Below, in pieces: positions 1 through 5,142 of a stretch of DNA of 5,773 nucleotides (positions are counted from its first letter, which is position 1; each line of letters begins with the position of its first letter). The notes beneath the pieces were generated by a model. The model had not been told where the DNA came from, ran no database searches, and saw only the letters and a program-made list of their open reading frames with translations. The position numbers and the translations under genes were made by a program. The DNA lies in contig JALZVC010000153.1 in the NCBI GenBank assembly GCA_023301205.1, positions 1-5,773 on the forward strand, written 5' to 3'. Source of the DNA: Flavobacteriaceae bacterium. Its GTDB lineage: Bacteria > Bacteroidota > Bacteroidia > Flavobacteriales > Flavobacteriaceae.

Positions 1-185
1 ATCGTTTCCAGATACCCAGGAGAAACGATCTCCATAATAACGCCCACAATTAAACCAAATAACAAGGTACCAACGTAGTACGCCACTATCCCTAAAAAAG
101 CATAACCCCATTTGTTTTTGTCATGTTTTTCTGCTAGCCTGTAATAGTGTCTTCCTATAAAAAACAGTAATATTAATCCGAACAT
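1..185 (-). CDS. small membrane protein, partial (5' end only)
   Basis: The gene starts at the ATG at 185 and runs off the left edge, leaving 61 codons. The visible protein begins MFGLILLFFIGRHYY, then RLAEKHDKNKWGYAFLG, then a hydrophobic stretch VAYYVGTLLFGLIVGVIM. This predicts a short N-terminal membrane segment (about residues 2-10), a charged loop, and a second membrane segment at about residues 31-50. Small two- or more-helix proteins with the F-IG-x-Y-Y-x-LAE-x-x-x-K-x-KWGY-x-x-LGI pattern are common uncharacterised proteins in flavobacteria; I know of no function. It lies 34 bases downstream of the 153-residue gene on the same strand, so the two may be co-transcribed. A run of ten A residues (minus strand) lies just upstream of the start, and another ATG at 210 is out of frame by one base, so the start is slightly uncertain. 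Confidence 0.75.
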   Translation of the reverse strand, partial: MFGLILLFFIGRHYYRLAEKHDKNKWGYAFLGIVAYYVGTLLFGLIVGVIMEIVSPGYLET

Positions 186-195
186 AAATAGATTC

Positions 196-205
196 TTTTT
201 TTTTT
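196..205 (-). repeat. A10 homopolymer before the start of the membrane-protein gene
   Basis: Ten consecutive T on the plus strand, so A10 in the mRNA sense, 10 bases upstream of the ATG at 185. An ATG at 210 precedes the tract and encodes MLKKKRIYLCSD before a stop. Removing one A would fuse this ATG in frame to the membrane protein as MLKKKNLF followed by MFGLILLFF. The tract may simply be the A-rich translation-initiation region usual in Bacteroidota, or a site of length variation or sequencing error. Confidence 0.6.
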
Positions 206-219
206 AGCATCTCTAGCAA

Positions 220-681
220 TTATAAAATATCCTTTCTTAAAGATCTATATTCGAGTTCTTCGACCTTAGCCGCTTCAAACTGTGTTTTGTTCATCACCCT
301 CAAATTTACGCCGGATGCCGCTTTGGGGCTGGCGTTATTTTCGGTGACAAACTTTCCATTTTCCAGTTCAAAAATGCAAGAGTTACCATTGTAGGGCGCA
401 TTATCCAAATAAGTAAAGTGAATGTCAACGATTTTTTTATTTTTAAAAAGCAGCCGTGAAGCCAGACCGCAGCGCTTTGCATCTTTAAATGTAGCCATTT
501 TATTTTGCTCGTAGTATTCTACTAGATTCCGTTGTGTATCTGGCGTGCCAGGCATTAAAAATACCGCACCATTTGATAAGCGTATTTGCGACTGAAACTG
601 TTGCAAAGCACCATCATTATCCTGTGAATAATTAAAACGAATCTTAGCTATTTTTTGATCAAGTACATCGGTGAGTGTCAT
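220..681 (-). CDS. hypothetical protein with an internal duplication
   Basis: This is a complete 153-residue reading frame from ATG 681 to TAA 220; I do not recognise the family. It has no signal peptide or membrane segment, so it is probably cytoplasmic. The protein contains two copies of a beta-rich unit. Residues 10-18 (KIAKIRFNY) match residues 83-91 (KIVDIHFTY), and residues 31-41 (SQIRLSNGAVF) match residues 102-112 (CIFELENGKFV), with similar spacing inside each copy. A linker with YYEQNKMATFKDAKRCGLASRLLF (about residues 56-79) joins them. The C-terminus is charged and probably helical (EAAKVEELEYRSLRKDIL). Base composition is somewhat higher in GC than in the accessory genes further right. 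It is followed after 34 bases by the membrane-protein gene, so a two-gene transcript is plausible. The start is the first ATG of the frame. Confidence 0.7.
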   Translation of the reverse strand: MTLTDVLDQKIAKIRFNYSQDNDGALQQFQSQIRLSNGAVFLMPGTPDTQRNLVEYYEQNKMATFKDAKRCGLASRLLFKNKKIVDIHFTYLDNAPYNGNSCIFELENGKFVTENNASPKAASGVNLRVMNKTQFEAAKVEELEYRSLRKDIL

Positions 682-1050
682 AGGGAAGTTGTTTGTTGAT
701 TAGTGATAAATAAGATACGGATTTTATTAGTAACTAAAAAGAGAACTTCTATTGTTTAAGATGACAAAACAAGATGATTTAGATTATATATTACTCTTAT
801 CATTTTTTTGTTGATATGTTTAAAGAATTTAGGTTAGTTTAGATTAAATGTTTTGCCTTTGCCCTACCCTTCAATCCCTGAAGGGATGTCCGCGCGCAAT
901 TATTCAGTAATCATTTCAATAGTTACAGATAGACTTTTCATTTAAGAACGGCTTAAGGAAATCTAACAATCAGGGTTCGAACAATGTTTTCAGAAATAAG
1001 AATTATAGTTATCTGCTTATTGGATTTTTTCCAGTATCCTTTTACGTTAT
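682..1050. other. intergenic region, no gene seen
   Basis: There are 369 bases between the 153-residue gene and the monooxygenase-like gene. No reading frame here is convincing: the best are a 20-codon plus-strand frame at 848-910 and a 13-codon minus-strand frame that starts near 940. The left half (690-850) is AT-rich and should hold the promoter of the 153-residue gene, but I see no clear TAnnTTTG box. The middle has a GC-rich patch at about 855-900 containing a hairpin (867-885, listed separately). A weaker dyad, TTAAG-aacgg-CTTAA, lies at 942-956. Confidence 0.6.
867..885. repeat. 7-bp stem hairpin, possible transcript end
   Basis: CCCTTCA (867-873) and TGAAGGG (879-885) form a perfect 7-bp inverted repeat around a 5-base loop. 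An alternative stem, ATCCCT/AGGGAT at 874-887, overlaps it. No T-run follows in either direction, so it is not a classical Rho-independent terminator. It sits about 165 bases downstream of the monooxygenase-like gene and could mark the end of that transcript, or be a copy of a dispersed repeat. Confidence 0.45.
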
Positions 1051-1380
1051 CTACTCATATTCTTTTTGATCTTGTATATCATAATGCTGGGCATGCGTAT
1101 CATAACGCTTTAGCATCTTGAGTGCTTTTTCGGGTAAGTTAGCCACTGTATAATCTTCTCCAACAAATCCTTTGATATCATCTAGTTTAGAAAAATTCAT
1201 GAGTGTAATAAAGGCTATTTCTCCTTGATACTCCTCAGAGACTCTGCGCAGTATTTGCATACCGAGATAACCTGGTATTTTTTTAGAGGCGATGCCTGGC
1301 ATAATTTCTCTTTTCAATAGTGTTTCATATGCTTCGGCATTTTCTGTTGTGGTATACCCATGCCATATACGTTGTATCAT
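1051..1380 (-). CDS. antibiotic biosynthesis monooxygenase-fold (ABM) protein
   Basis: This is a complete 109-residue protein from ATG 1380 to TAG 1051. It opens with MIQRIWHGYTTTENAEAYETLL, followed by a loop with IPGYLGMQILRR (residues 35-46), a strand EIAFITLMNF (54-63), a helix that begins KLDDIKGFVG and the end motif LKRYDTHAQHYDI. This is the pattern of the small ferredoxin-like ABM family, whose members form dimeric alpha-beta barrels. Length and the RIWHGYTT opening match single-domain bacterial members that are generally of unknown substrate. No cofactor is needed for known ABM oxygenases, so no cofactor motif is expected. The family call follows from sequence pattern; a role in antibiotic synthesis should not be inferred from the name. 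It stands alone: 112 bases separate it from the gene upstream and a long gap follows it. Confidence 0.8.
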   Translation of the reverse strand: MIQRIWHGYTTTENAEAYETLLKREIMPGIASKKIPGYLGMQILRRVSEEYQGEIAFITLMNFSKLDDIKGFVGEDYTVANLPEKALKMLKRYDTHAQHYDIQDQKEYE

Positions 1381-1492
1381 AATTTAGGTTGTTCTTTTAG
1401 TTAAAATTAATCAGTTATGCAGTTATTTGATTATTGACCTACGCAGGATTCGTGAGGGCATTAATAGAAACAATCGTTAGCCGGAGAAACCT

Positions 1493-1915
1493 TTATTTCA
1501 CTCTTCTCAAAAGCCAAGAGCCATAAACGGTGTTTATTCCAGTATTTTTTTGAACTGAACCTTTTTCTGTAATTGACCAAGTACCATAAATTGCATCAAA
1601 CTCAGTATCTATATATCCATAATGTTCAATTTCTAGTTGCCCCATTTCCAATACTATTTCTGAACTACCATATTCTTTTAATCTTGGCATTTTCGGATAT
1701 GTTTTCACAAAAGAAATAAAATCATCTTTAGAGAATCCTTTAATTGTTGCTTCTAGCGGAACCGAATGTTCTGATTCTTCTTCTTTAACAGTTCCAATAA
1801 AATTATCATTTCTTCCTTGTAGGTTTACACGTATTGTAACTCGCTCACCAAATAGTGGTAAAGAGTATCCTTCACCATATTCATAATATCCTATCCATTT
1901 ATCAATTAAATCCAT
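1493..1915 (-). CDS. uncharacterised beta-rich (possibly calycin-like) protein
   Basis: This is a complete 140-residue protein from ATG 1915 to a stop at 1493. It starts MDLIDKWIGYYEYGEGYSLP and has alternating short strands throughout, such as RVTIRVNLQG, FIGTVKEEE, LEATIKGFSKDDFISFVKTYP, SEIVLEMGQLEIEHYGYID, and two W-containing strands, YGTWSI and YGSWLLRR. The order W-x-G-x-Y-x-Y, then F-x-G-T-V, then a central ATIKGF-x-x-x-DFISFVK-x-YP and terminal GxW strands resembles small lipocalin/avidin-like barrels. I believe similar uncharacterised proteins are common in Bacteroidota; fold and ligand are inference. There is no signal peptide, so it is probably cytosolic. It starts 28 bases after the stop of the broken Fic gene on the same strand and may share its transcript. 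Confidence 0.7.
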   Translation of the reverse strand: MDLIDKWIGYYEYGEGYSLPLFGERVTIRVNLQGRNDNFIGTVKEEESEHSVPLEATIKGFSKDDFISFVKTYPKMPRLKEYGSSEIVLEMGQLEIEHYGYIDTEFDAIYGTWSITEKGSVQKNTGINTVYGSWLLRRVK

Positions 1916-1943
1916 GAATGTTGTCTACGTTGCAGTTCGTTTT

Positions 1944-2983
1944 TTAGAAATAAGTTTTAACGGCTAATTCGAATTGATTTATGAAAATCTCTTTGAATTT
2001 CGAAATATTATTTTGTTTATAGAATAATAACATTGCTTTTTTGTAATCAATAGAATCAACTGTTCTAAATGACAAAGGACAATAATTATCGTTCATTAGA
2101 ATAGCATTGCTAACGATTCTAGCGGTTCTTTTATTCCCATCCATAAAAGGTTGTATGTAAGAAATTAGAACTAAGGCTAATAACGCTTTTTCGAATATGC
2201 TACCTTTCTCATTAATCAAATCACAAGTGTTTTTTAAGGCTTCTAAGATTTGAAATTCATTATCTAATGGTTTATAATTTGTTCCAGAAATACCAACTCT
2301 ACGTTTTCTTAAATTTCGTTCTACAGCAAGTTCTTTTATTAAAACACTATGTATATCTTCTATTTTCGATACTGATAGAGGATGTAAATAATCAGTATTA
2401 TCTATAATAAAATCTAAAGCATCTTTGTTATTAAGTAGCATAGTTGCTTCCTCTTTAGTTTTTCCTGAAGCAGTCTCTCTTTCTTTAAGCAACCTTTCTG
2501 TTTCAAGAAGAGAATAAGTGTTTCCTTCTATTTGTGATGATTTCCAACTTAAGTCAATAGCTAATCTATCCAACTCTTTTTTATATTCATTTTCAGAAAG
2601 TTGCTCTATATTAACTTTGTAGTCTTCTTGCAGAGTTCTAAGTTTTTCTAATTCACTCTTAGTAAATAGATTTTTTTTTCTTAATGTTTCTGTGATTACT
2701 AATAGGTTAAAACTTTCTTTAATACTTCTTTGGTCAATTTCTTGTTCGTAGTATTTATCAAGGTCAATCGATTCTAAAAGTTCGTGAGCAGGTGAGATAA
2801 TGTATTTAGTGCTTTTCCTTTTCCTATAGATGCTATAGACTCCTCAGAAATAAGTTTAGTAAGTACTCTTTTAAGTGTGGCGTAACTTAGGTCTAGTCCT
2901 AGGTTGTCAAAAATTTCTTTAGATGAAGATTCTCCATTCGTTTTAATGAAATTAATGATTTCTAATTCTCTTTTGTTGGTCAT
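1944..2983 (-). pseudogene. Fic-family protein with N-terminal winged helix, frameshifted
   Basis: Two frames join into one 346-residue Fic protein if a single base is restored. The first frame (ATG 2983) encodes a winged-helix domain (MTNKRELEIINFIKTNG... to GKGK, residues 1-57). After a missing base at about 2811-2812, the next frame continues with TKYIISPAHELLESIDLDKYYEQEID and stays open to the stop at 1944. Intact relatives read GKGK-G-TKY here, so a lost G in a GGC codon explains it. The rest is a class II Fic protein: inhibitory motif S-SQI-EGN (about residues 149-154) precedes the Fic core, whose motif reads QPFMDGNKRTAR (residues 278-289). Fic enzymes usually transfer AMP using the His of HPFx[D/E]GN; here that position is Gln (CAA, 2151-2153). 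The downstream frame lacks an ATG or GTG until well inside the Fic domain; TTG 2573 is the only plausible early start. A sequencing error cannot be excluded. Confidence 0.88.
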
Positions 2984-2987
2984 ATAA

Positions 2988-3066
2988 AGCTCAAATGATT
3001 CACTAAATTACGCTTTAAAGCTCATTAATCTGTTTTTTTGAGCTGTATTTTTTATTTAAATGAGCT
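2988..3066 (-). promoter_or_regulatory. cluster of four TGAGCT motifs upstream of the Fic gene
   Basis: The hexamer occurs four times in 79 bases directly in front of the Fic start: as AGCTCA at 2988-2993 and 3019-3024, and as TGAGCT at 3039-3044 and 3061-3066. Centre spacings are 31, 20 and 22 bases, close to whole turns of DNA. The two inner copies face each other around 14 bases. The first two share the longer core AAAGCTCA, and 3012-3021 is a perfect GCTTTAAAGC palindrome. A weak -7-like box on the minus strand, TAATTTAG (3003-3010), lies among them. The likely reading is an operator array for the winged-helix domain of the Fic protein, giving autoregulation. This is inference; the motif count and positions are seen directly. 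Confidence 0.6.
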
Positions 3067-3067
3067 A

Positions 3068-3091
3068 CAACGTTTAGTAAAAGAAATGTTG
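3068..3091. repeat. imperfect hairpin CAACGTTT / AAATGTTG
   Basis: CAACGTTT (3068-3075) and AAATGTTG (3084-3091) pair over 8 positions with one G-T wobble around an 8-base loop. The end sequences CAAC/GTTG are reminiscent of the dyads seen in recombination sites of cassette-type elements, but neither arm matches a standard attC core. It lies just upstream of the TGAGCT cluster. Confidence 0.35.
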
Positions 3092-3184
3092 GGCAGGTGA
3101 TAAGCACTTTCGTTTCGGTGTATTACTTAGCTAAATATAAATATTTTGCTTCTTATCGTTTTTTATCAATAAGCCCAAATAAAA

Positions 3185-3511
3185 GTCATGACCCTGAATG
3201 ACGCCTGCCGTATAGCTAATAAATAGGTGATCGCTATACTCCTTAACTCCGTATCATATTCCGTAGCTTTTGACAGGGTGCACCTACTTCTCGACACCTC
3301 AAAAGGAGTTCATTTGTAATCATCTTTTTTATCCAAACCTGAATAGTTCATGACTAGCCGTTTCCTATACGTTCGATACAATCGCTATTTACAAAAGCAC
3401 CTTTAGGTGGTTTAATGCCTTCTCCTATAAGACGACACTGTTGGGTCGGTTCCACCATCTTAAATACAGTTCACAACGAGTATTTTGCCGCTCGTTACTT
3501 GCTCGGCACAC
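3185..3511 (-). other. GC-rich island without a gene; candidate structured RNA or intron remnant
   Basis: Counting bases in 3181-3540 gives about 42% GC against about 28% in a sample of the adjacent Fic gene, yet every frame is broken by stops. In AT-rich genomes this is the profile of structured RNA or of decayed foreign DNA. Several stems are visible: GTATAGC/GCTATAC (3210-3216 with 3233-3239), GTCAT/ATGAC (3185-3189 with 3198-3202), CACC/GGTG near 3399-3412, and AACGAG/CTCGTT near 3476-3495. On the minus strand the island begins GTGTGCCGAGC at 3511, which fits the GUGYG start of group II introns, and contains segments such as GGAAACGGCTAG that would suit a domain I. No reverse transcriptase frame and no domain V are present in the window, so if it is an intron it is a 5' fragment. 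I hold this only as a hypothesis. Confidence 0.3.
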
Positions 3512-3614
3512 TATGAAAAGTAGGCGGTTAAGAAGCACAAAATTTTCGATTAAGCACAAAGTTTGATATGAGTCAAAACCTTTTTATTTGCTGATTTTTC
3601 GCCTATTTTTCATA
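3512..3614. repeat. 15-bp imperfect inverted repeat bounding a 103-bp segment
   Basis: TATGAAAAGTAGGCG (3512-3526) and CGCCTATTTTTCATA (3600-3614) are inverted repeats with 14 of 15 positions matching. They enclose 73 bases that hold a 13-bp direct repeat. The left arm begins at the base next to the GTGTG that could open a group II intron on the minus strand. The pair could be the ends of a tiny non-autonomous element, the stem of a long hairpin, or a recombination site. Confidence 0.5.
3533..3564 (+). repeat. 13-bp direct repeat, 19-bp period
   Basis: AAGCACAAAATTT (3533-3545) and AAGCACAAAGTTT (3552-3564) differ at one base. They lie inside the 103-bp inverted-repeat segment, with no gene nearby on either side closer than 90 bases. 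Purpose unknown. Confidence 0.5.
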
Positions 3615-3654
3615 TGGATAGCTGCCATTTCGTTGGTGTTGATAAAAATTAATT

Positions 3655-4407
3655 CTATTGAAATGCTAAAACATCTAATTCAGTGAAATTAATTGTTCCG
3701 TCACCACCACCAGTATTTGCCCCATTTGGTACTACTAATCTAATTTCGTCTGCATAAATATTTGGAATATTTATGGTATTATCATCAGAACTTGCAGTGA
3801 CTATTGGTGGTGAACTATAAACTAAAGTTCCACATCTATATAATCTAACAAGAAGATTTTCAATTCTATCTGTACAACAAGGATCATTACGTCCATCTAA
3901 TATTAGGGATGTTATAAAGTAGCCATTGGGTAATGTTATACCAAAGCCCCAATCTCCTGTTGGCGTTCCAGTTCGTATAAGGTGAAAACTATTACCACCA
4001 ATATCTTCTGCATTGTTAAATAATGTTGGAAAATCACCTAAGAAGCCAGTAGAGTTTATATGTGAAAAAGTCACATTCGGCAGGCCTATTTCATCTCTTA
4101 TCAATCTTGAAAACGCAATTGTATCTTCGTATTGAACTTTTCTCCAATAAGAGCCGTCAAAAATGTATAAACCAGGAAGTAAATTACAGTTTGATGATAG
4201 ATTATATATCATTAATCCTTCTGCAGGAGCAACAATAGTCGTCACATCTGTAGCACTGGTAAGAGATATTCTAGGCAATAAAAACCCACCATTGATAGAT
4301 TGTAATTCTAAAATTGAAGAACTATCTGGATTCGTTGTACCAATACCAACTTGAGCAAAAACAAAATTTGATATCCCTAGTAATATTAATAGTATTATTT
4401 TTTTCAT
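3655..4407 (-). CDS. secreted protein with F5/8-C or F-type-lectin-like C-terminal domain
   Basis: This is a complete 250-residue protein from ATG 4407 to TAG 3655. Residues 1-18 are a signal peptide (MKKIILLILLGISNFVFA) with likely cleavage before Q19, so it is exported. The mature protein starts QVGIGTTNPDSSSILEL, the opening of many Bacteroidota surface proteins, and continues with GFLLPR (41-46), GLMIYN (64-69) and LLPGLYIFDGSYWRKV (76-91), the usual head module. From about residue 105 the sequence changes to a beta-rich domain with LILDGRNDPCCTDRIENLLVRLY (residues 168-190). A strand, R-x-D, a vicinal Cys pair, Arg and a V-x-L strand are the core of F5/8 type C and F-type lectin domains, which bind sugars; His142 precedes Arg173 by 31 residues, near the F-lectin HX26RXD spacing. 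A sugar-binding role is inference. It follows the recombinase remnant by 77 bases in the same orientation. Confidence 0.82.
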   Translation of the reverse strand: MKKIILLILLGISNFVFAQVGIGTTNPDSSSILELQSINGGFLLPRISLTSATDVTTIVAPAEGLMIYNLSSNCNLLPGLYIFDGSYWRKVQYEDTIAFSRLIRDEIGLPNVTFSHINSTGFLGDFPTLFNNAEDIGGNSFHLIRTGTPTGDWGFGITLPNGYFITSLILDGRNDPCCTDRIENLLVRLYRCGTLVYSSPPIVTASSDDNTINIPNIYADEIRLVVPNGANTGGGDGTINFTELDVLAFQ

Positions 4408-4436
4408 TTCTAATATTCTATTTTTTATGTTTATTT

Positions 4437-4451
4437 GAACATTTATTGTTC
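4437..4451. promoter_or_regulatory. small dyad upstream of the secreted-protein gene
   Basis: GAACA-tttat-TGTTC is a perfect 5-bp dyad with a 5-base spacer, 29 bases upstream of the ATG at 4407. It lies where a promoter would be expected, but I see no good TAnnTTTG box, so an operator role is only possible. Confidence 0.3.
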
Positions 4452-4476
4452 CTCAATGAATGGCAACTACCTATAG

Positions 4477-4493
4477 AATGCAATTTACGCATT
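4477..4493. repeat. dyad over the 3' end of the recombinase remnant
   Basis: AATGC-aatttac-GCATT spans the stop codon region of the decayed recombinase (stop at 4485-4487). Recombination sites next to recombinase genes often carry such dyads, so it is a candidate attachment-site core, with weak support. Confidence 0.3.
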
Positions 4494-4936
4494 ATATTCT
4501 GGAAATAAACTGGATATCAATACATTTTTATGCACGTTTTCGGGTTTAGAGAATTCTTTAACTGCTATATCTAAAGGGCTCTGAATAATTTAATATCTTT
4601 TTGGGCTAAATGGATGTAAATCATAGTAGTTTTTTGTCTACTATACCCTAAAAGTTCTTAAATATAAATTATTCCAGTTCCTGCTTCTAATAAATTCTCG
4701 ATAGAAGCAATCGTGCTATCACCCTAGCGCTTCCGCCTTAAATAATTCATAAGGAAAGAATTTATATTTTAACCTTTCTGAAAAGAAAATATAAAATTTG
4801 ATTTAGATTGAGACCAAACCACAACATTAAATTTTTAGATATACTCTTTCGCTTCAAAATTATATGCAAAATCTATTACAATACAATTTGACCCTCGATG
4901 TTTTATCAATTTTAAGGCGATAGGAATCCTAATTTT
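4485..4936 (-). pseudogene. tyrosine recombinase/integrase remnant with internal deletion
   Basis: The upstream part (4936 to about 4733) reads LKLIKHRG, NCIVIDFAYNFEAKEYI, a TAA stop (4835-4837), KFNVVVWSQSKS, then after a one-base frameshift near 4797 YIFFSERLKYKFF. This matches the N-terminal domain of the flavobacterial integrases that I recall. The downstream part reads NLLEAGTGIIYI, a TAA in place of the CAA of YIQELLG (4658-4660), ELLGYSRQKTTMIYIH with the catalytic Tyr, LAQKDIKLFR, another frameshift at 4581-4582, and SPLDIAVKEFSK to the stop at 4485. The core-binding domain and most of the catalytic domain, with the first Arg, are gone, roughly 250 residues by comparison with remembered full-length proteins. 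No ATG opens the frame. At least two stops, two frameshifts and a deletion make it dead. It lies between the MarR promoter and the accessory genes that run away from it. Confidence 0.85.
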
Positions 4937-4969
4937 TCAAAACACTAAGCTACAATTATTAATTAAAAC

Positions 4970-4999
4970 ATTATTTACTATGCGCGCATAGTAAATAAT
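4970..4999. promoter_or_regulatory. 30-bp perfect palindrome, probable MarR operator
   Basis: The half-site ATTATTTACTATGCG (4970-4984) is followed by its exact reverse complement. The symmetric core TACTATGCGCGCATAGTA is the size and type of site bound by MarR dimers. It ends three bases before the TATCTTTG box, covering the place of the -33 element, and lies 143 bases upstream of the MarR start. Binding here should block transcription, which suggests self-repression of the operon. The palindrome is seen directly; the ligand (probably an acyl-CoA, given the next gene) is inferred. Confidence 0.75.
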
Positions 5000-5002
5000 C
5001 GC

Positions 5003-5010
5003 TATCTTTG
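5003..5010 (+). promoter_or_regulatory. TATCTTTG -7 box of the MarR operon
   Basis: TATCTTTG matches the Bacteroidota -7 consensus TAnnTTTG exactly. No TTG is seen at the -33 position, which the palindrome occupies. Transcription from here would give a leader of roughly 125 bases before the ATG at 5143, in which I see no riboswitch and only a long-range CCCGC/GCGGG pairing (5080-5084 with 5132-5136). Confidence 0.65.
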
Positions 5011-5142
5011 GATTTAAGTTTAATACTGATTGGCTATTACTTAGTTTCAATTGAAGTATAGACAATTATTAAATAGCTACCCGCCTTCACATTTAAAATC
5101 TTAGGCAAACATTAAAGAGTTACCCATCTACGCGGGCATAAA

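Noticed and set aside
848..910. Plus-strand 20-codon frame MFCLCPTLQSLKG
   Set aside because: It only reads through a hairpin-containing GC-rich patch; there is no sign of selection for protein.
1441..1940. Standard integron attC sites flanking the 140-residue gene
   Set aside because: Fragments such as GGCTAACG and CTACGTTGCAG look suggestive, but none satisfies the RYYYAAC...GTTRRRY layout.
2805..2825. Programmed -1 frameshifting to rescue the Fic protein
   Set aside because: The site reads GGA AAA GCA, which lacks a proper X-XXY-YYZ heptamer, and Fic genes are not known to use frameshifting; a lost base or read error is simpler. It remains formally possible through slippage on AAAA.
3354..3458. 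Minus-strand 34-codon frame starting MVEPTQQCRLIG in the GC-rich island
   Set aside because: It is short, has no ribosome-binding context and matches no family I know; the region's neighbouring frames are broken, so RNA structure is a better explanation.
3361..3470. tRNA-like pieces (GTTCGATAC, TTCCACCA)
   Set aside because: No cloverleaf can be built around them: the expected T-arm and acceptor stems do not pair.
4163..4508. Two overlapping plus-strand reading frames of about 63 codons
   Set aside because: They lie mainly opposite the secreted-protein gene and extend into the integrase remnant; neither has a recognisable protein pattern or initiation signal.
5080..5136. CCCGC/GCGGG pairing in the MarR leader as a riboswitch or translation switch
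   Set aside because: Only five base pairs over a 47-base loop, with no other conserved element visible.
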